NCBI RefSeq assembly: GCF_921293095.1
Contig: NC_060254.1
Location: 3,782,001 to 3,846,000 of the forward strand
DNA length: 64,000 bases
Reading direction: 5' to 3'
From: Ischnura elegans
Lineage: Eukaryota > Arthropoda > Insecta > Odonata > Coenagrionidae
A program made the translations under genes and the position numbers. The first letter of the stretch is position 1. The number at the start of each line of letters is the position of its first letter. Under the pieces are notes generated by a model. That model was given only the letters and a program-made list of their open reading frames with translations. It was not told where the DNA came from and searched no databases. Below, in pieces: positions 22,592 through 36,000 of the stretch.

Positions 22592-24123
22592 CAACCAAAC
22601 AACAATAATTGAGAGTTCCCGCGAGACCCGCGTGCCACCCAAATTGACTGGGGTGGCGCGCGCTCACTCTCGATATCCCGGGAGCCAACAGAGAGAAATG
22701 AAAGAAATTTGAGGAGATACTCTGCAAATGCCTATAACGAGCCATTGTAGAGGACAAAAAGGTGATAGGATAATCCGAGAGTGACATCATCTTCACTTAA
22801 GTCCGAAAAACACCCAAAAATTCCAAAATTCCAAAACGGTACGGCACGTTTTCCCGGTATCCGATTACAAAAATAATTTTCACCATTTATTTTCTTACCA
22901 AATGAAACAAAACTGGGGGCGTCCCAAAATTTATTCGAAAACTTCAAAAATAAGGACCATCCTAATGTACTATGTATCTTACCGCAACCTTCCGTGAATG
23001 GCAAACAATTACAATAATTTGGTGCTAATCAAATGTGTATTTTTCAAAATCCAATAATTCTTATGAATCTGATGGTGTATACCATCTCCTTCTGCTCCCA
23101 TTTCGTGCCAAAAGACTGAAAATGATGGAATCTACTAGATGGTGGAGTTCTGTTGGTGTTCCGGGTGTGGAGGTGAATTCTTGAGCCACTGAGAGTTGAA
23201 GCATGTATCATACGGAGCAGTGCTAGAAAAATGTCAAATCGGAACCACTTAATGAATAGCAGCCAATCTGGGGAAGGGTTACCGTTGAATTTTCAAATAA
23301 TCTTGAGCAGTTTTTGTTTGATCCACATCCGTCTGTGGTAAGTATAGAAAGGTATTCCAGACCGATTATTGTCTCATAAAGCACATAGGTAAACATCACT
23401 TCGAGTCCAAGCCGAAAAAACCTCGGAATTTACTAATTACGGCTGAAACTGCGGCCGATTCTGTCTTAGTTCTCCAAATCGTATCATTTTCCCAAAATTT
23501 AAACAACTCAGATAAACGCTGAGCATTCCTTAGATAAGCGCAGATACGTGTTTCCCAAAGATTGGAATAGGGTTTGAAAGTAATTATCTCCCAAAAGGAA
23601 AAAAACCTAACAGCATTTCAGCCATTATTCATGAAAATTCCTGCCTCAAAATAGGAAGAAATCTTTCAAAAAAGAAGTTAAATGTCCCATCACAGTGCTA
23701 TCTGGCAATCAAGAATATGAGTCTATGACCGGGAATATATCATTATTCGTTTTAGATAATTGTATCCCAGAGAGAGTGTATCAAATGGTCTCCTGCTAGA
23801 GGTATCATGTATTTTTATAGAGTGCAATAACGACGATAAAGAGATTGTATTTTTCAGTCGTGATCAGTGGGGGATCCTGGGAGGGGCTGGCCCATCCCAT
23901 GGGCCCCCTCCCATGGGCTATTCAATTTACTCTAGATTAAAGTGGTAGTTTTGTTCGGTGGCCGACATAGGTGGATTAGGGGAGGGGCACGTGCTCCCCA
24001 GACCCTTAAAAATAAATAGACGCGATTTTTAATACGGTTATTATTACGTTCGTTTTGTTTTATGTATAATGGAGCCTCAATCATTTAATTTCATATTAAA
24101 ATAAAGAGAATATTTCGTACAGT

Positions 24124-24775
24124 AATAGGGTAGTTTCCTTCATCAAAGAAAACGAAAGGAATTGATGGCCATTATTGTATTCATAATATACAAATTATTT
24201 GGTTTTAGAAATCCCAGTTCAGACGAATGGCAATGGTCAATTTTATCCTCATTTGAAAAAGGCCAGATTGGCGCCCATGCGATGCCACTCCACGTGACGT
24301 CATAGGGACCTAGTTTCTGCACGAGTAGATAGGAGTTTTACATCGTATGAGATTACCAATGCATGCATGAGGCACAGACTTCAGGGAAACATCTCTTAAT
24401 AATCACCTATGAAAACTAACTTGGGCGGAAAGTTTCCTTCGTTTGATAAGTTATTAAAAATCCTTATTTAAGCCAAGTGCTACCTGCTAGCATGGTACTC
24501 TGCTACCTGCTAGCAGCCTGCATCGCAGCGAAGCACATACCCTCGCCCCAAGGTCACCTCGCACGGTGACAGCGGGAACCAGAATGACGTCACGCGGGCT
24601 TTTCCCAGCATTCATACTTAGCCGTCGCGTTTTCGCGCGCTTGAAATTTTTCACTTTTCATTTTATCGCGAAAAATAGATATCATCATTTAAGAATCTAA
24701 AACCGTGAAATTCGTACTCCAGGAGTAATAATCTTTCAATTTAGGCAATAAAAAATAATAGGAAACCACCCTATT
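24124..24775 (+). mobile_element. 650-bp MITE family, copy 4
   Basis: Starts AATAGGGTAGTTTCCT and ends GGAAACCACCCTATT. It lacks about 20 bases after GAATTGATGG compared with the other copies. Its right end directly abuts the zinc-finger relic. Confidence 0.88.
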
Positions 24776-25480
24776 GTTGCATGCTGTTTCTAATCCCAAA
24801 TATGAGACGAACCCTTGCTTATCAGACCCTTGTGTCATCTCCCAGAAAAAATCCTGGATCCTTGGTTGCCGAATGTATTCAGGAGAGGAGAGCTCCTCTT
24901 GTTCCTATCCTGATTGTGGTGGTGATCACTTTCCTATGTCCTACAACATCAAATCAGACTTGAGGAATCACGTAGTCAAGTGCCGCCTGCCTCTGAATCC
25001 ACGGAAGTGCACAGTTCGCCTTTGTTTGCTCACCAGCAGTGACGAGTTAGAAGGACACTCTCATTTGCATCGCAAAGTTACGAACTTTCATTGCGCTGTT
25101 TGTAAGGAAAGTTTTTAGTTCAAGAGGCAACAGAAGGAGCACATAATGGGTGAGCATGTTGCAAAATAATCGTATGTTTTTGGCCTCTGCTTGAATGGGT
25201 TCGACTCAAGAAGAGATGCGCGCTGGCTTACATGCACCTTTTTTAGTGCCCTCAAAATCTGAAAATCCGTTTACGTGCGTGAAATGTGTAGAATATCTTG
25301 CACTGTCAAGTATACGAATACCTTGCACATCAAGTTGTATCATTTAAAGACGTCCCAGTGTAAAATTCGCAGGAAGTGTTTTGGAAGCAGATCTTCAAGA
25401 ACATCAAGTATTTATTCCATGTAGGAGAGAAGAAAACCTGCAGTCACCTTTGCCCAAAAAATCTTTATGATCTGGGATCG
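24776..25480 (+). pseudogene. C2H2 zinc-finger gene relic
   Basis: Starts directly at the right end of MITE copy 4. The open part (to 25118) reads SSCSYPDCGGDHFPMS, YNIKSDLRNHVVKC and FHCAVCKESF; then a TAG stop, after which the same frame gives FKRQQKEHIMGEH. This completes a C-x2-C...H-x4-H finger across the stop. Further right, FTCVKCVEYL and a CSHLCPKNLYDL-like piece near 25435 look like more fingers in other frames. Stops and frameshifts make it non-functional. Its 5' part may have been displaced by the MITE. Confidence 0.6.
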
Positions 25481-27061
25481 TAGCATCCATGTAAGAAGAG
25501 TACTCATTACTTTGTTGCACTTTTTTACCGGATTTGGCAGTCCATTTTCACCAATAGACGTTCTCAGAACATTTTGAACCCTTTCCGAAACCTGGGATTG
25601 AGATAAGCAGTTCTATGAGAAGCGTGAAAAGCTACGTTCTCTAGGTGGTCGTTAGGCAGGCGACCCCCGCAGCGAAACCCACAGTCTGATGGATGAAGTC
25701 CATATGAGTCATAAGAAGTAGTCGAAGATGCCAAGTAGTTTTTTTTCTCGAAACATTCGTGTTATTTGCCCTGCGACTGTTGACATTTAAGAGTAAACAT
25801 TCACAATTGGTTATTATTTACGGTAACGTATTCGAAGTGGGATTATCCTCCGATTGGAGGATTTGTTAATTACCGATAAGATTGAGTTGGCAGTCGTGAA
25901 AAATGGCATGAAATTTTCCACAGATGCACGTAAACAAATATAGAGGGGCGTAAAATTGATTTTGTAGTCGGATTGTAAAAACGGTAAGCCATTTTCCTTA
26001 CATTTATAGCAGGTTTCATCAAGATCACTATCACGACTTATCTACTTGCCTTCGCGATTTACGAACGAAGAACTTTTTCAAATGGATTTCCACAGACGCC
26101 AACGCACGTTTCTACAAAAAAATATTTCCCGTGTGGCAGTGTTGCCCACGTACAGGTAACAGGTCTTTTCACCGGAAAATATTGTCAATCTGGAATGCAT
26201 TCGTCGGTATGGTCCCAAGCAATCCGGATTATTGAACTTATTCAGTATTAAGTTCAACTCAGGTACCATGCACGGCGTATTTGTAAGGTTACGTGATGTA
26301 ACTGTGTTAAGTACATGCGACCTCGATTGGAAGAAGTTTGAGAAATGCCTTTTAGTATACAATTAAAGCTTCCAACTTAATTGTGTCGTTATATTTTCAT
26401 TATTATTATTATTCTTATAAATATAACCTGCGTCTCCTGCCCTTTCCATTGGTTATTGAAAATTAATGATTTTTATGTATTACCTCAAATATGTGGGTAT
26501 TGGCTCGATTTATATCATGTGCTCATAAGAGCCAGATTACTCATAGTCCGTCTCTTTCGTACTTACCCGGATGCAATATACATAAAACGCGTATTTAAAC
26601 TCTTTTTTTATTGCGGCTTCAAGTCGGAAAATGATACATCATTTGAAAATACCAATATAATGTTTTTGCATTCCCTTAGTATGGAGTTTTGAGTTGGATA
26701 GGACCCTCTTGGGTTGCATGTGTCTTCTGAAAAGATCTTGAGCAACAACCGTCTGTTTTCTAGGTTTTTAATAATCTGATTGACGTCAGAAATGTCCTGC
26801 ATTTTCTTCATACCATGGCTACAAAGAGAAATCATAGGAAAAATCAGAAAAAGTACCCTAAATCTTATTTTAACTTTCCCGCTCGTACCGCAGTGGCGTC
26901 TTGCGATTGTTGGGAGGACAATTTCCTACCTCTCTTGTTTCTTATTTTGATTTGAAGTCGGTTTCGTACGGTGTTTCGGGTTTAAAGTGACTTTGTGAAT
27001 AAGTAACTTCAAAGTAAGACGCGCTTCTTAATGCGATTTAGAACCATTAATACTTTTTAAA
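25481..27061. other. Upstream region of mRpS9
   Basis: No gene or repeat supported. The last 200 bases before the mRpS9 ATG are the likely promoter, with no TATA box that I can identify. Confidence 0.4.
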
Positions 27062-30000
27062 ATGACTGCAGCCCTTGGGCTTCGTATTTTAAGGCTGTCA
27101 CGTGCCGAAAAACAAGTGGGAAAACTCATTCGCCCGGTACGCATGTGATCTTTTATTTCCGAGTTCTGATATAATCGATGAATGAATTATGATAGTCATC
27201 TTACAGGTGCTAAATTAAATCAAATGTTGTAATGATTATGTTGTTTTAGGTGGCCTGTCCTGCTCATTGCCCTTTTTCTAATGATGCTTCATCAGAACCA
27301 CATGAAGGACGCAAAACAATTAGTAAAGCAATGCGGTTGTATTTGGAAAGGTCCCGGGAGTATGGTAAGATGCGTTGAATTTGAAATATTTTATTGTGTC
27401 CTAATTTAGGTTACATTACGGAGGAATTTTTTCAACGACTGAATTTTAATGTATGAAATTGACTTACGACGAATACAAGTCAGAGGCAGGCGTTCTTCGC
27501 CTACGAAATGAATTCGGGTTGCTGCATGGTCTTTGGTAACACACATATTCTGCTACTGCTTTCGCAGATTCCTGTATATCCACATAAATTCATCATAACT
27601 ACTTTTTACTTTGTGACGGAGTAGGTCAAAAGCTTCCTCCAGAAACACAGCCTTGATACTAATTCAGTGTGCCAAGGTAGTGATTTAATTGATAAATTTA
27701 TAAATAATATCAATTTTATTGGTATTGTGGTCCAATTAAACTTTTTTGTTTTGTGCTGTTATGCAACACTATTGGATTCACGTACGGTAGATGTTCATGT
27801 GGAAATTTGAAGCCTTGTGGATCTAAGGCCATATTTAAGCCGCTCGTCAGTGTGTGAATAAGTATTTTTGACCCCCCTATTTGTATGATATTGCCTAATA
27901 GTGTTGGCGTTATTGTAGAAAGTTGAAGCAATTGTCTTTCACAACGTTTTGTCCAATGCCTACTCTCTTGAGCGAATTTCAGATGGTTTAATTTTTTATT
28001 CTTCAAACATGTTTTGGCCATTTATTCAAAGTATTTTTTCAATAATTATATTGTACGTGCCATTTCGCTTTCAGATGAATTCATGAAGAAGGAGAAAATA
28101 AATTTTAGTGTTGGTAAACGTCATTTGGCAAACATGATGGGGGAAGATCCGGAAACCTTCACTCAAGAAGATATAAATGTGAGTAAGCCACTCGAGGGTC
28201 TTTGCAGGCTTTGATATTAATGGTAAATTTTATGATTTTGTGGACTTTGATGAATGCCCTGGCCACAGGTTGAAAAATCTGTACAATGATTTTGTGGACT
28301 TTGATGAATGCCCTGGCCACAGGTTGAAAAATCTGTACATAAACGCTAGCTGAGATGAGGGAGGTGGGGCATGATTCAGCTTCTCCGCACGAGTGTTCCA
28401 AATCATAGTGGATTCAACAGGAATGGCTGGCAAATTGCTTTGCCAATCTGTCAGTGTTGAGTGGAAATTGAGCCACAGCATGTGATATCTTGGGGGGGTC
28501 GGGCTGCCCCCCTCCAAAATCTTGTGGGGGAAAGACGGGGCAGTACCACACTTGCCCCGTCCCCCCATTGCTATGCCTCTGTGTTTAACCTGTATCCACT
28601 GGCAGATTCAACCAGTGATAGAGAGTCTAGGTATAAATGGTAACCTATCCAAGCTTAGTTTCAGTCCAACTTGGTTTAGATTAGTTGATTGCAGGAACCA
28701 GTGCATCAATAAAGCTAGACCATCTTCCAGACTTCCAGGTTCTGCTGCTGGTATTTAGCAATGGAGCTTCCTCTTCATGATGTCATCTGAAAAGGATACT
28801 TAATCCTTGTTTTGCAAGTGATTATTTCCCTTCAGCTTGCTGATTAGGGAACTTCGTGCTCAAAATACACGAATCAGACGATCACTCTTGCTCCTTTGTT
28901 TTTGTTCTTATGTGACTGCTCTCTTTTTTGAGCGGTTCTCCTGGAATTTGTCCCCTACTGTGTGAATGAGTGACTGTTTTTAGTGCTTGTGAATGTGATC
29001 GTGTGAATACTTGCCATCCTTAGCGGGGTCCCAGTAGCTCTGCAAAGTATCACAGGGAGTGTGATTGTGGTAATAACCCGGCATCCTTGGTGGGCTCCCA
29101 TCAGCCCCACAAAGGCTCCCAGATTACAACCCAAGGTTACCTTAGTTAGGTCTCTACAGCCTTGCAAAGGTTTCATTCAGGTGCTGTGTCTGTGACAGTC
29201 CGTGGTGAGGAAGCAACAATCCCATAAACTGCCACAGGAGGGTTATTCAGGTATAGAATAGTTGTTTGATTTGACGAGTGGTGCCAAATTTTACGGCCAT
29301 TGGAGACTTTCCTTTTTGTTTTGTATTGCTTAGAGGCCGTAGAGCTAAATTTCTCCTTGATCTGAAAAGGACCATAGTAACTCCACACCCTTATCCACAT
29401 AGGCATTTTTTTGTGTGTTATATTGAGTGCAAATTTAGCTGTTCATTATGATGCTGGAACATTATGAGAGCAAATATATGGCTCTTCATAATGATCCCGA
29501 TGCATAGCATGTTACATAATGATTTTTTATAATGTGGGATATGCTTTCTTTCATTCTTATTGTTCGAATTTCATGCAGAGATTGCTGAGCTGTGTTTGAG
29601 ATCTTCAAATTTATTTTTATTGATTACTATCAATGGATTGAGGGTTGAAATAAGTAGTGGAAGGTTTCCGTATAATATAAATAACCGAGCCAGTTTTAAA
29701 CTATTTTAATGAAGACTTGTTTCAACTCAGGGCCAGTCACCATCCTAGTTATTGTAGTCAAGTACTAATTATTATAGATTTTACGCAAAATTCTCCTCAA
29801 ATTGGCTTTTTTTTCTATTCCTTTGAGTGCATAATTACATGTTATATGTTCTCTTCTTATTTTTCAGAATGCCATAGAGTACTTATTTCCATCAGGACTG
29901 TTTGAGCCCAGGGCTAGACCCATCATGAAACCTCCTGAGGAAGTCTATCCAGAAAAAAAGGCTGCAGAATTTGATGAAAGTGGTCGTCCTCACCATTCTC

Positions 30001-33000
30001 TGTTTTACACTGGCAATCCAAATTACTACCAACAACTTTTTGTAAGTTAAATATCCTTTATTTTATGACAAATGTAGTTTAAATAATATTTATATTTTCT
30101 TGTCTGACTTAAGCATCTATTACACCTTAGTTCTACGATATATTTTCAATTAGGTCATTAAAAAATTCTCAACAGGAACGGTCTCCACATAATAGACAGT
30201 ATGGGTTATGGGAAATGTTCATGAGACAGATCTGTGTATATGTATATCTGCTTCTATTGAAGAGTGCTTAGTTGATGCCTCTACATCACGACTATCTGCC
30301 TCACCTGGCTTTTTTTGTCTGCGTTACCCATATCCTGTAAATTATTAAACACACCTTTACTTGCTCTTACGTTTCAATCACCGTTGTCTTTTCATTCTGC
30401 ATGTAAGTTTTTTAACTTCTTAATTGAGTTTTACCTTTTCTGAAGCTTCAGAAATCTGCTCATCAGTATGAAACACACTTTAAATTGGTCATCCAGTACT
30501 TATAGACTGCTTGCACTAGTGCTAGATGCTGAGTAAAAGCTGCCGTAATTGCACGCCATTGGCTTTTACCATACATTTTTCGGAAAATCTGTTGTTAATA
30601 AAATTGAGTTTATTCTCTCAATTACATTTTGTTATAAAATAATTTATTGTTTTGACCAAATTTTGCCCCTTAAGTACACCTTGTAGTTTCTAATGGTTTA
30701 CTTATGAGTAAATATGTATCTGCTATTTATTATTTATAATAATTATTTATGTTTTTGGTTTTTTTAATGAGTAATTTAAATCTTTCTTAATATTTCAATA
30801 ATATCATTGATATGGTTATTATATTTTTAGGATATAGCCTCCATGATGGAAAGCCTGAATAAGCATGAGGATGAACAGATATTGAAAAAACAGTATCCTT
30901 CGAAAGAGTCACAAATGTAAGTATTCATCTTAAAACACAGAAATAATTATTTGTACTATAGTGATGCTCCTCATCGGTGATTTTTGCTAAGTGTTATAAA
31001 TTTAGTGCTTTGCTTCATTATGTGGAATTCATTGTACATACATCATGATAAATTTTTGCTTTAACTTTGCATTTCCTTTAAGAATCAATAACTTCATTCA
31101 CGATTTGTGTTTTCACCTTATAGCATTGAATGTAGGTAATATGTTGTTCCAGAACCCATCAAGTTGTAGAATTTTTGAGGAATTGCAAGCTTGTTTTTCT
31201 TGCAAATTAGTGTGTAATAAATATATTGGTTGTATGTTACTATTAAATTTTAAAATTTTTCCCATATTGGAGGCAGTGGCATAGCTAAATGAATCTCGGT
31301 GGGTATGCTAGCCTCCTTTTGAGTAATCCTGTTACGGTTCTGGCCAAACAAAACTGAACCACTTGTAGCACCACTCTAGAAAGTTCTGCCCAGCGGCCTC
31401 GAGCGGACTTGTTATTTAGTGCAGTGGCACAGAAAGGGGGGTTTTTGGGGGATTAGTACTATGTAAATGTTTCTATTGCTTTTTTTCCCCACAGAAATTT
31501 GGGGCTCGCATGGAAGTAGACTCTATTTTTTCACATTTAGATGAACCCGTTTGCTCTGTGCATCTTTTCCCTGGGTGTGCACATTTATTGGATGATTTTT
31601 CTTTAGATACAACTGGTGTAAACTGATTTGCCTAGCAGCACCTCCTGCAATCATCCATATCTGAAATATGTACTGAGAAGATGTAATCTCCATTGCAGTT
31701 CCATAGTTTATAAAATATTATACGCAGCTTCTCTTGTTAATTTATATTCTTCAGTTACCCTCTTGATGTTTCTTAAAAAGTATACTTCTGAGACGTAGGA
31801 AAAAGAGGTAAAATTTTCCACACTTTTAAATGCGGATGAAACCCCTGGATGAATTGTTTTATCAAAAGCACTCACGATTACACTGAGCAAATTCCAAGGA
31901 CTGAGTAGGGCAACTCTCCACCAAAACATAACACCTTCTTTCATAACCCTGCTTCAACTAATACATTTGTCAGCCTCTCATTCTATCATCTAAAATATTT
32001 CATGCATCGAAAGCTGAATGTAATGCCTACTAACATGGGGAGACTGCGTACCTTGCTCCGCCTTTTTCAATGCAGTATTTTTTATGGCATTGAGAATGGC
32101 GAACACATCTTTGAACTGGTAGTGGTTCCATTAAATGGGCCTTAGTTTGGCTGCATTTCTTAATATTCATGTGGCATTTTTAACAGGCCGTAGGTAATTC
32201 AAAATAGCATTTTTATGATATGGCAATTTATATTTGTTTTGTGTTCTTCTTTGTTACATTTGCACGGCCAATTGCTGCTCGCCTTAATGCTATGTGCTCT
32301 CACTAGAAGTGGTTTTCATTTTTGAATTGGAAGTTGATCACTATAAGCAATACAAAAATTTAAAATTTTAGCGCACACCAACCCTTGCTAGTGTAGTTGT
32401 CATATCTCCAAGTTCAAAATGACACTGCTTTAATGCCTAATTGCCATTATGATTTTAAAAAATTTTTCTCGTGCCTTTGCTTGTTGAATTAAGATTAATT
32501 GTTAACTTGTCCCCGTATGATGATAATGAAGACTAAAAATAAACTGCTGTGAGGGAGCCCTGAACCTTGGCCTCCGAAGTGAGAGTTGACAATGGGGAAC
32601 ATGCACAATTTATTCAAAGCACTAGAATAAGAAGGTCCCTGCCTCAAAGGTGCTAGCCAAAAATTTCACGGCTGAATAATGCTTTTTAGCTGAGAGATCC
32701 GGCGGCACTTCCCCTTGCCATTCATCCGACCAACTGTCCTAACCAGGCGTCATCCTGCCTATATACCCACCCGGTCGCTGGCGAATAGGCGGCCGAGCAG
32801 GCATAGGGAGGCAGGACGGTCTGGGAAGGACAGTTGGTTAATCAATGCCTTTCGTTTTCTGCGATTTGTTACCCACCATTAGTGTATTCATAATATACAA
32901 ATTATTTGGTTTTAGAAATATGTACCGGTTTAGACGAATGGCAATGGTCAATTTTATCCTCATTTGAAAAAGCCCAGATTGGCGCCCATGCGATGCCACT

Positions 33001-36000
33001 CCACGTGACGTAACAGGGGCCTAGTTTCTATACGAGTAGATAGGAGTTCCACATCGTCTGAGATTACCAATGCGTGCATGAGACACAGAGCTCAGGGAAA
33101 CATGTGTTAATAATCACCTATTAAAACTGCCTATGGTTGGAAAGTTTTCTTCGTTTGATAAGTTATTAATAATCATTATTTAAGCCAAGCGCTACCAGCT
33201 AGCAGGGTACTCTGCTACCTGCTAGCATTCCGCGTTGTATCAGCGCTCAAAGCCTCGCCCCAAGGTCACCTCACTTGGGGCAGCAGGAATCAGAACGACG
33301 TCACACGGAGTTTTCCCATCATACATACTTAGCCGTCGCGTTTTCACGTGCTTGAAAATTTTCGCTTCATTTAATCGCGAAAAATAGATATCATCATTTA
33401 AAAATCGAAAAGCGTGAAATATGTAATCCAGGAGTAATAACCTTTCGATTTAGGCAATAAAAAAATAATAAGAAACCACCCTATTCCCATTGTTGCATGA
33501 ACGCAACATTATTGACAACAACCATATTAACCCATTTCTGCCCAAGCACAGAATTAATTGTTTTTTTTAAACTTTTTTCACGCAAATGTTGTCATTTCGT
33601 TGTAATCTATACGATTGTGATGTTTTTTTGTTCATAAGTCAAGTAATTTAGTAGAAAAAAAATGTTGCGTTTTCGCAACGTTGGGCGTTTGTGGGGTTGC
33701 CTAGGCCAACATCGAAATCAAACCCAAGGGTCAAGAACAAAACGCTTATAATATATTAAGATCACAAATGAATGAATGATATTGAAAATAAAATAAATAT
33801 ACATATATAATACTCATTTGTTTATAAATTACAAATGGCCCCCTTTAGGTGGGCGACCCAGTCCTTGATTATTCGTCACGTCAGGATCTTGCACTTCTTC
33901 TTGATTTCTGTTGCCCACTTGGTTTGGTATGGTTTCTTCCATAACTCCCGATTGAAGCAACGATAAAACTATGCAACTCTTGAAGTCCAGTTGCAAAGCT
34001 CTATCACCGGTGGCCAATTGGAAAAACTTCCAGGCATTGACAGCCGCCATATCTAGAGAATTTATAAATAATGGCCACCACCATTTCTTTCCCCTCGTTC
34101 TTATTCTGTAGTTCGCTACACCATTGCCATGGAGATCAACTCTTCCCATACCCTGGTTATACTCACGAATTAAATTTGGTTGAGTGATGAAAACGGCCTT
34201 CCTTGCCGTACGATCCCATCGTTTGGCTTGGTTCAATGGAACCAAAAATCCACAGTTAGAAGCGACTGTAACCACAGCGTTATCAAACCAACGAACCACA
34301 AATATTTGGTTTTTTCGGTCAAAGGCTGAGAAGTAATACCCTTTTTTCCTTTTTTTGGAAATTTCTTTAGAAGCAGGCAAAGGGCATTTAGCAATTCTAC
34401 TTTCTCGAACAGTTCCTGTACCAAAATATCCCCTCTCACCTAATATGCACAAGAGGCTGTGGCTTGTAAAGAAATTCTCAAAAAACAACTTATGCTCTCC
34501 AGGAAACTGAACGACTGAGAGTAAATCATGTACAACTTTTTCTCCCAACCCTAGATCTTCTCCATTGTTTATATTGGTTTTGTATTTGTCACCAGACCCA
34601 GCATATGGTTTGAAGTGGAATACGTAACCTTGAGCTGATGCTAGGCACCAAACCTTGAAACCAAATCTAACGGGTTTCCCCTTTATATACATTTTACTGG
34701 AATGCCGTCCAAAGTAAGGCACCATCTGTTCATCAATGGAAAGTTCATGTGAAAATATTCCAAATTTGGCAAATCTCTCATTAAGTTTATCGAAAAATGG
34801 CCTAAGCTTAGCAAATTTATCGTTTACCCCGAGATGACTATTGTCCGCAAGGTGCAACCACCTTTTTATTTCCTCAAATCTGTTTTTAGACATAACATTT
34901 CTAACCAACGGGCATTCATTCAGTAAGAACGCATGTTAGGTCGTGTATTATATCCTGTCTGAAATAAAATTCCAAAGAACTTTATGATTTCCGATCTTGA
35001 TATGGTAAAACTATGTTTGTTCTTTGATCTCGTGTATGTGATTGAAAAGTCTAATATCAAATCCAACAAATCGGTATCCAAAAACAATTGAAATGTTTCA
35101 AATGGCGTGATATTACCAAAAGAGTTTTTCAAACGCTCTTGTAAGATGTGCTCGGTGTTTTGAGGTTTCGTCTGATAGATGGGAGAAGAATTTTTTACCC
35201 ATTTTATTTCCTCCGTGTTTTTTCTGCGCTTTTTCCCTTTGTTCGTGTTCAGTAGAGGCTGAGTTGGTTCTTCCATTCCGGGGATGGTTTTTGAAGTATG
35301 AATTTCCAGTTTACCTACGATGTCTCTCGGTGTTGTCTGGTCGGTGTCGTTCAAAAGCATGACATCGTCGTTGAGTCTTCCTCGTCAGACAAAGGATCAG
35401 CCTCTGGAGGTAGGACCACAACGTCAGTTGGAGATTCATCGTTCGTCTCGTCAGTTTCGTCAGTTGCCTCAATTTCCTCTAAAACTGACACGATTTCTTC
35501 CACAGTAGTGAATGTCTTAGAAAAACTCATCTGTAGAAAAGTAACAGGAATGTGTATGAACAGAGTATGTCAACCGAAAGGCTGGTCTGTGACAAGTGAA
35601 TACTTCCAATATACTTTAAATAATGCAAATGCTAAAATACGAAAAACAATCATAATAATCCAAGAAAATCAACTTATGTACGTACCTTGAACACATTCGG
35701 AAAGTAATTATGTTCACAGGAGGTATCGATATGCAACCCGGGAATAAGATAAGGGAAAATGCAAGGATAAAACACGTGGATAACCAATGCCAAATAACTG
35801 GAAAATGGTAACACATATGCAGGCAAACTCTAGAGAGAGACAAAAGGCAGGCGCGGCAGAAAGAAACAGACGGTGTCTCGCTCGAAGTTCCTCACGCAGA
35901 TAAGCTTGTGGAACAATGTAGCAGTCCTTCTGCCCAACGTTGCGAAAACGCAACATTATTTTCAACTCTGAAAATTGATACTTTGTAACTAATTTTATCA

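Larger units (their letters stand above)
22111..24123. other. Intergenic with a GC-rich island
   Basis: Holds the SINE head and hairpin listed separately. Around 23,866-23,925 there is a G/C-rich patch with a CCCATGGG palindrome. No gene supported. Confidence 0.45.

Noticed and set aside
22362..23004. Minus-strand frames of 144 and 90 codons
   Set aside because: They cross the GC-rich hairpin and have no domain-like pattern; better explained by composition.
35298..35690. Ser/Thr-rich plus-strand frame of 130 codons
   Set aside because: It is antisense to the acidic head of the piggyBac transposase and has no independent support.
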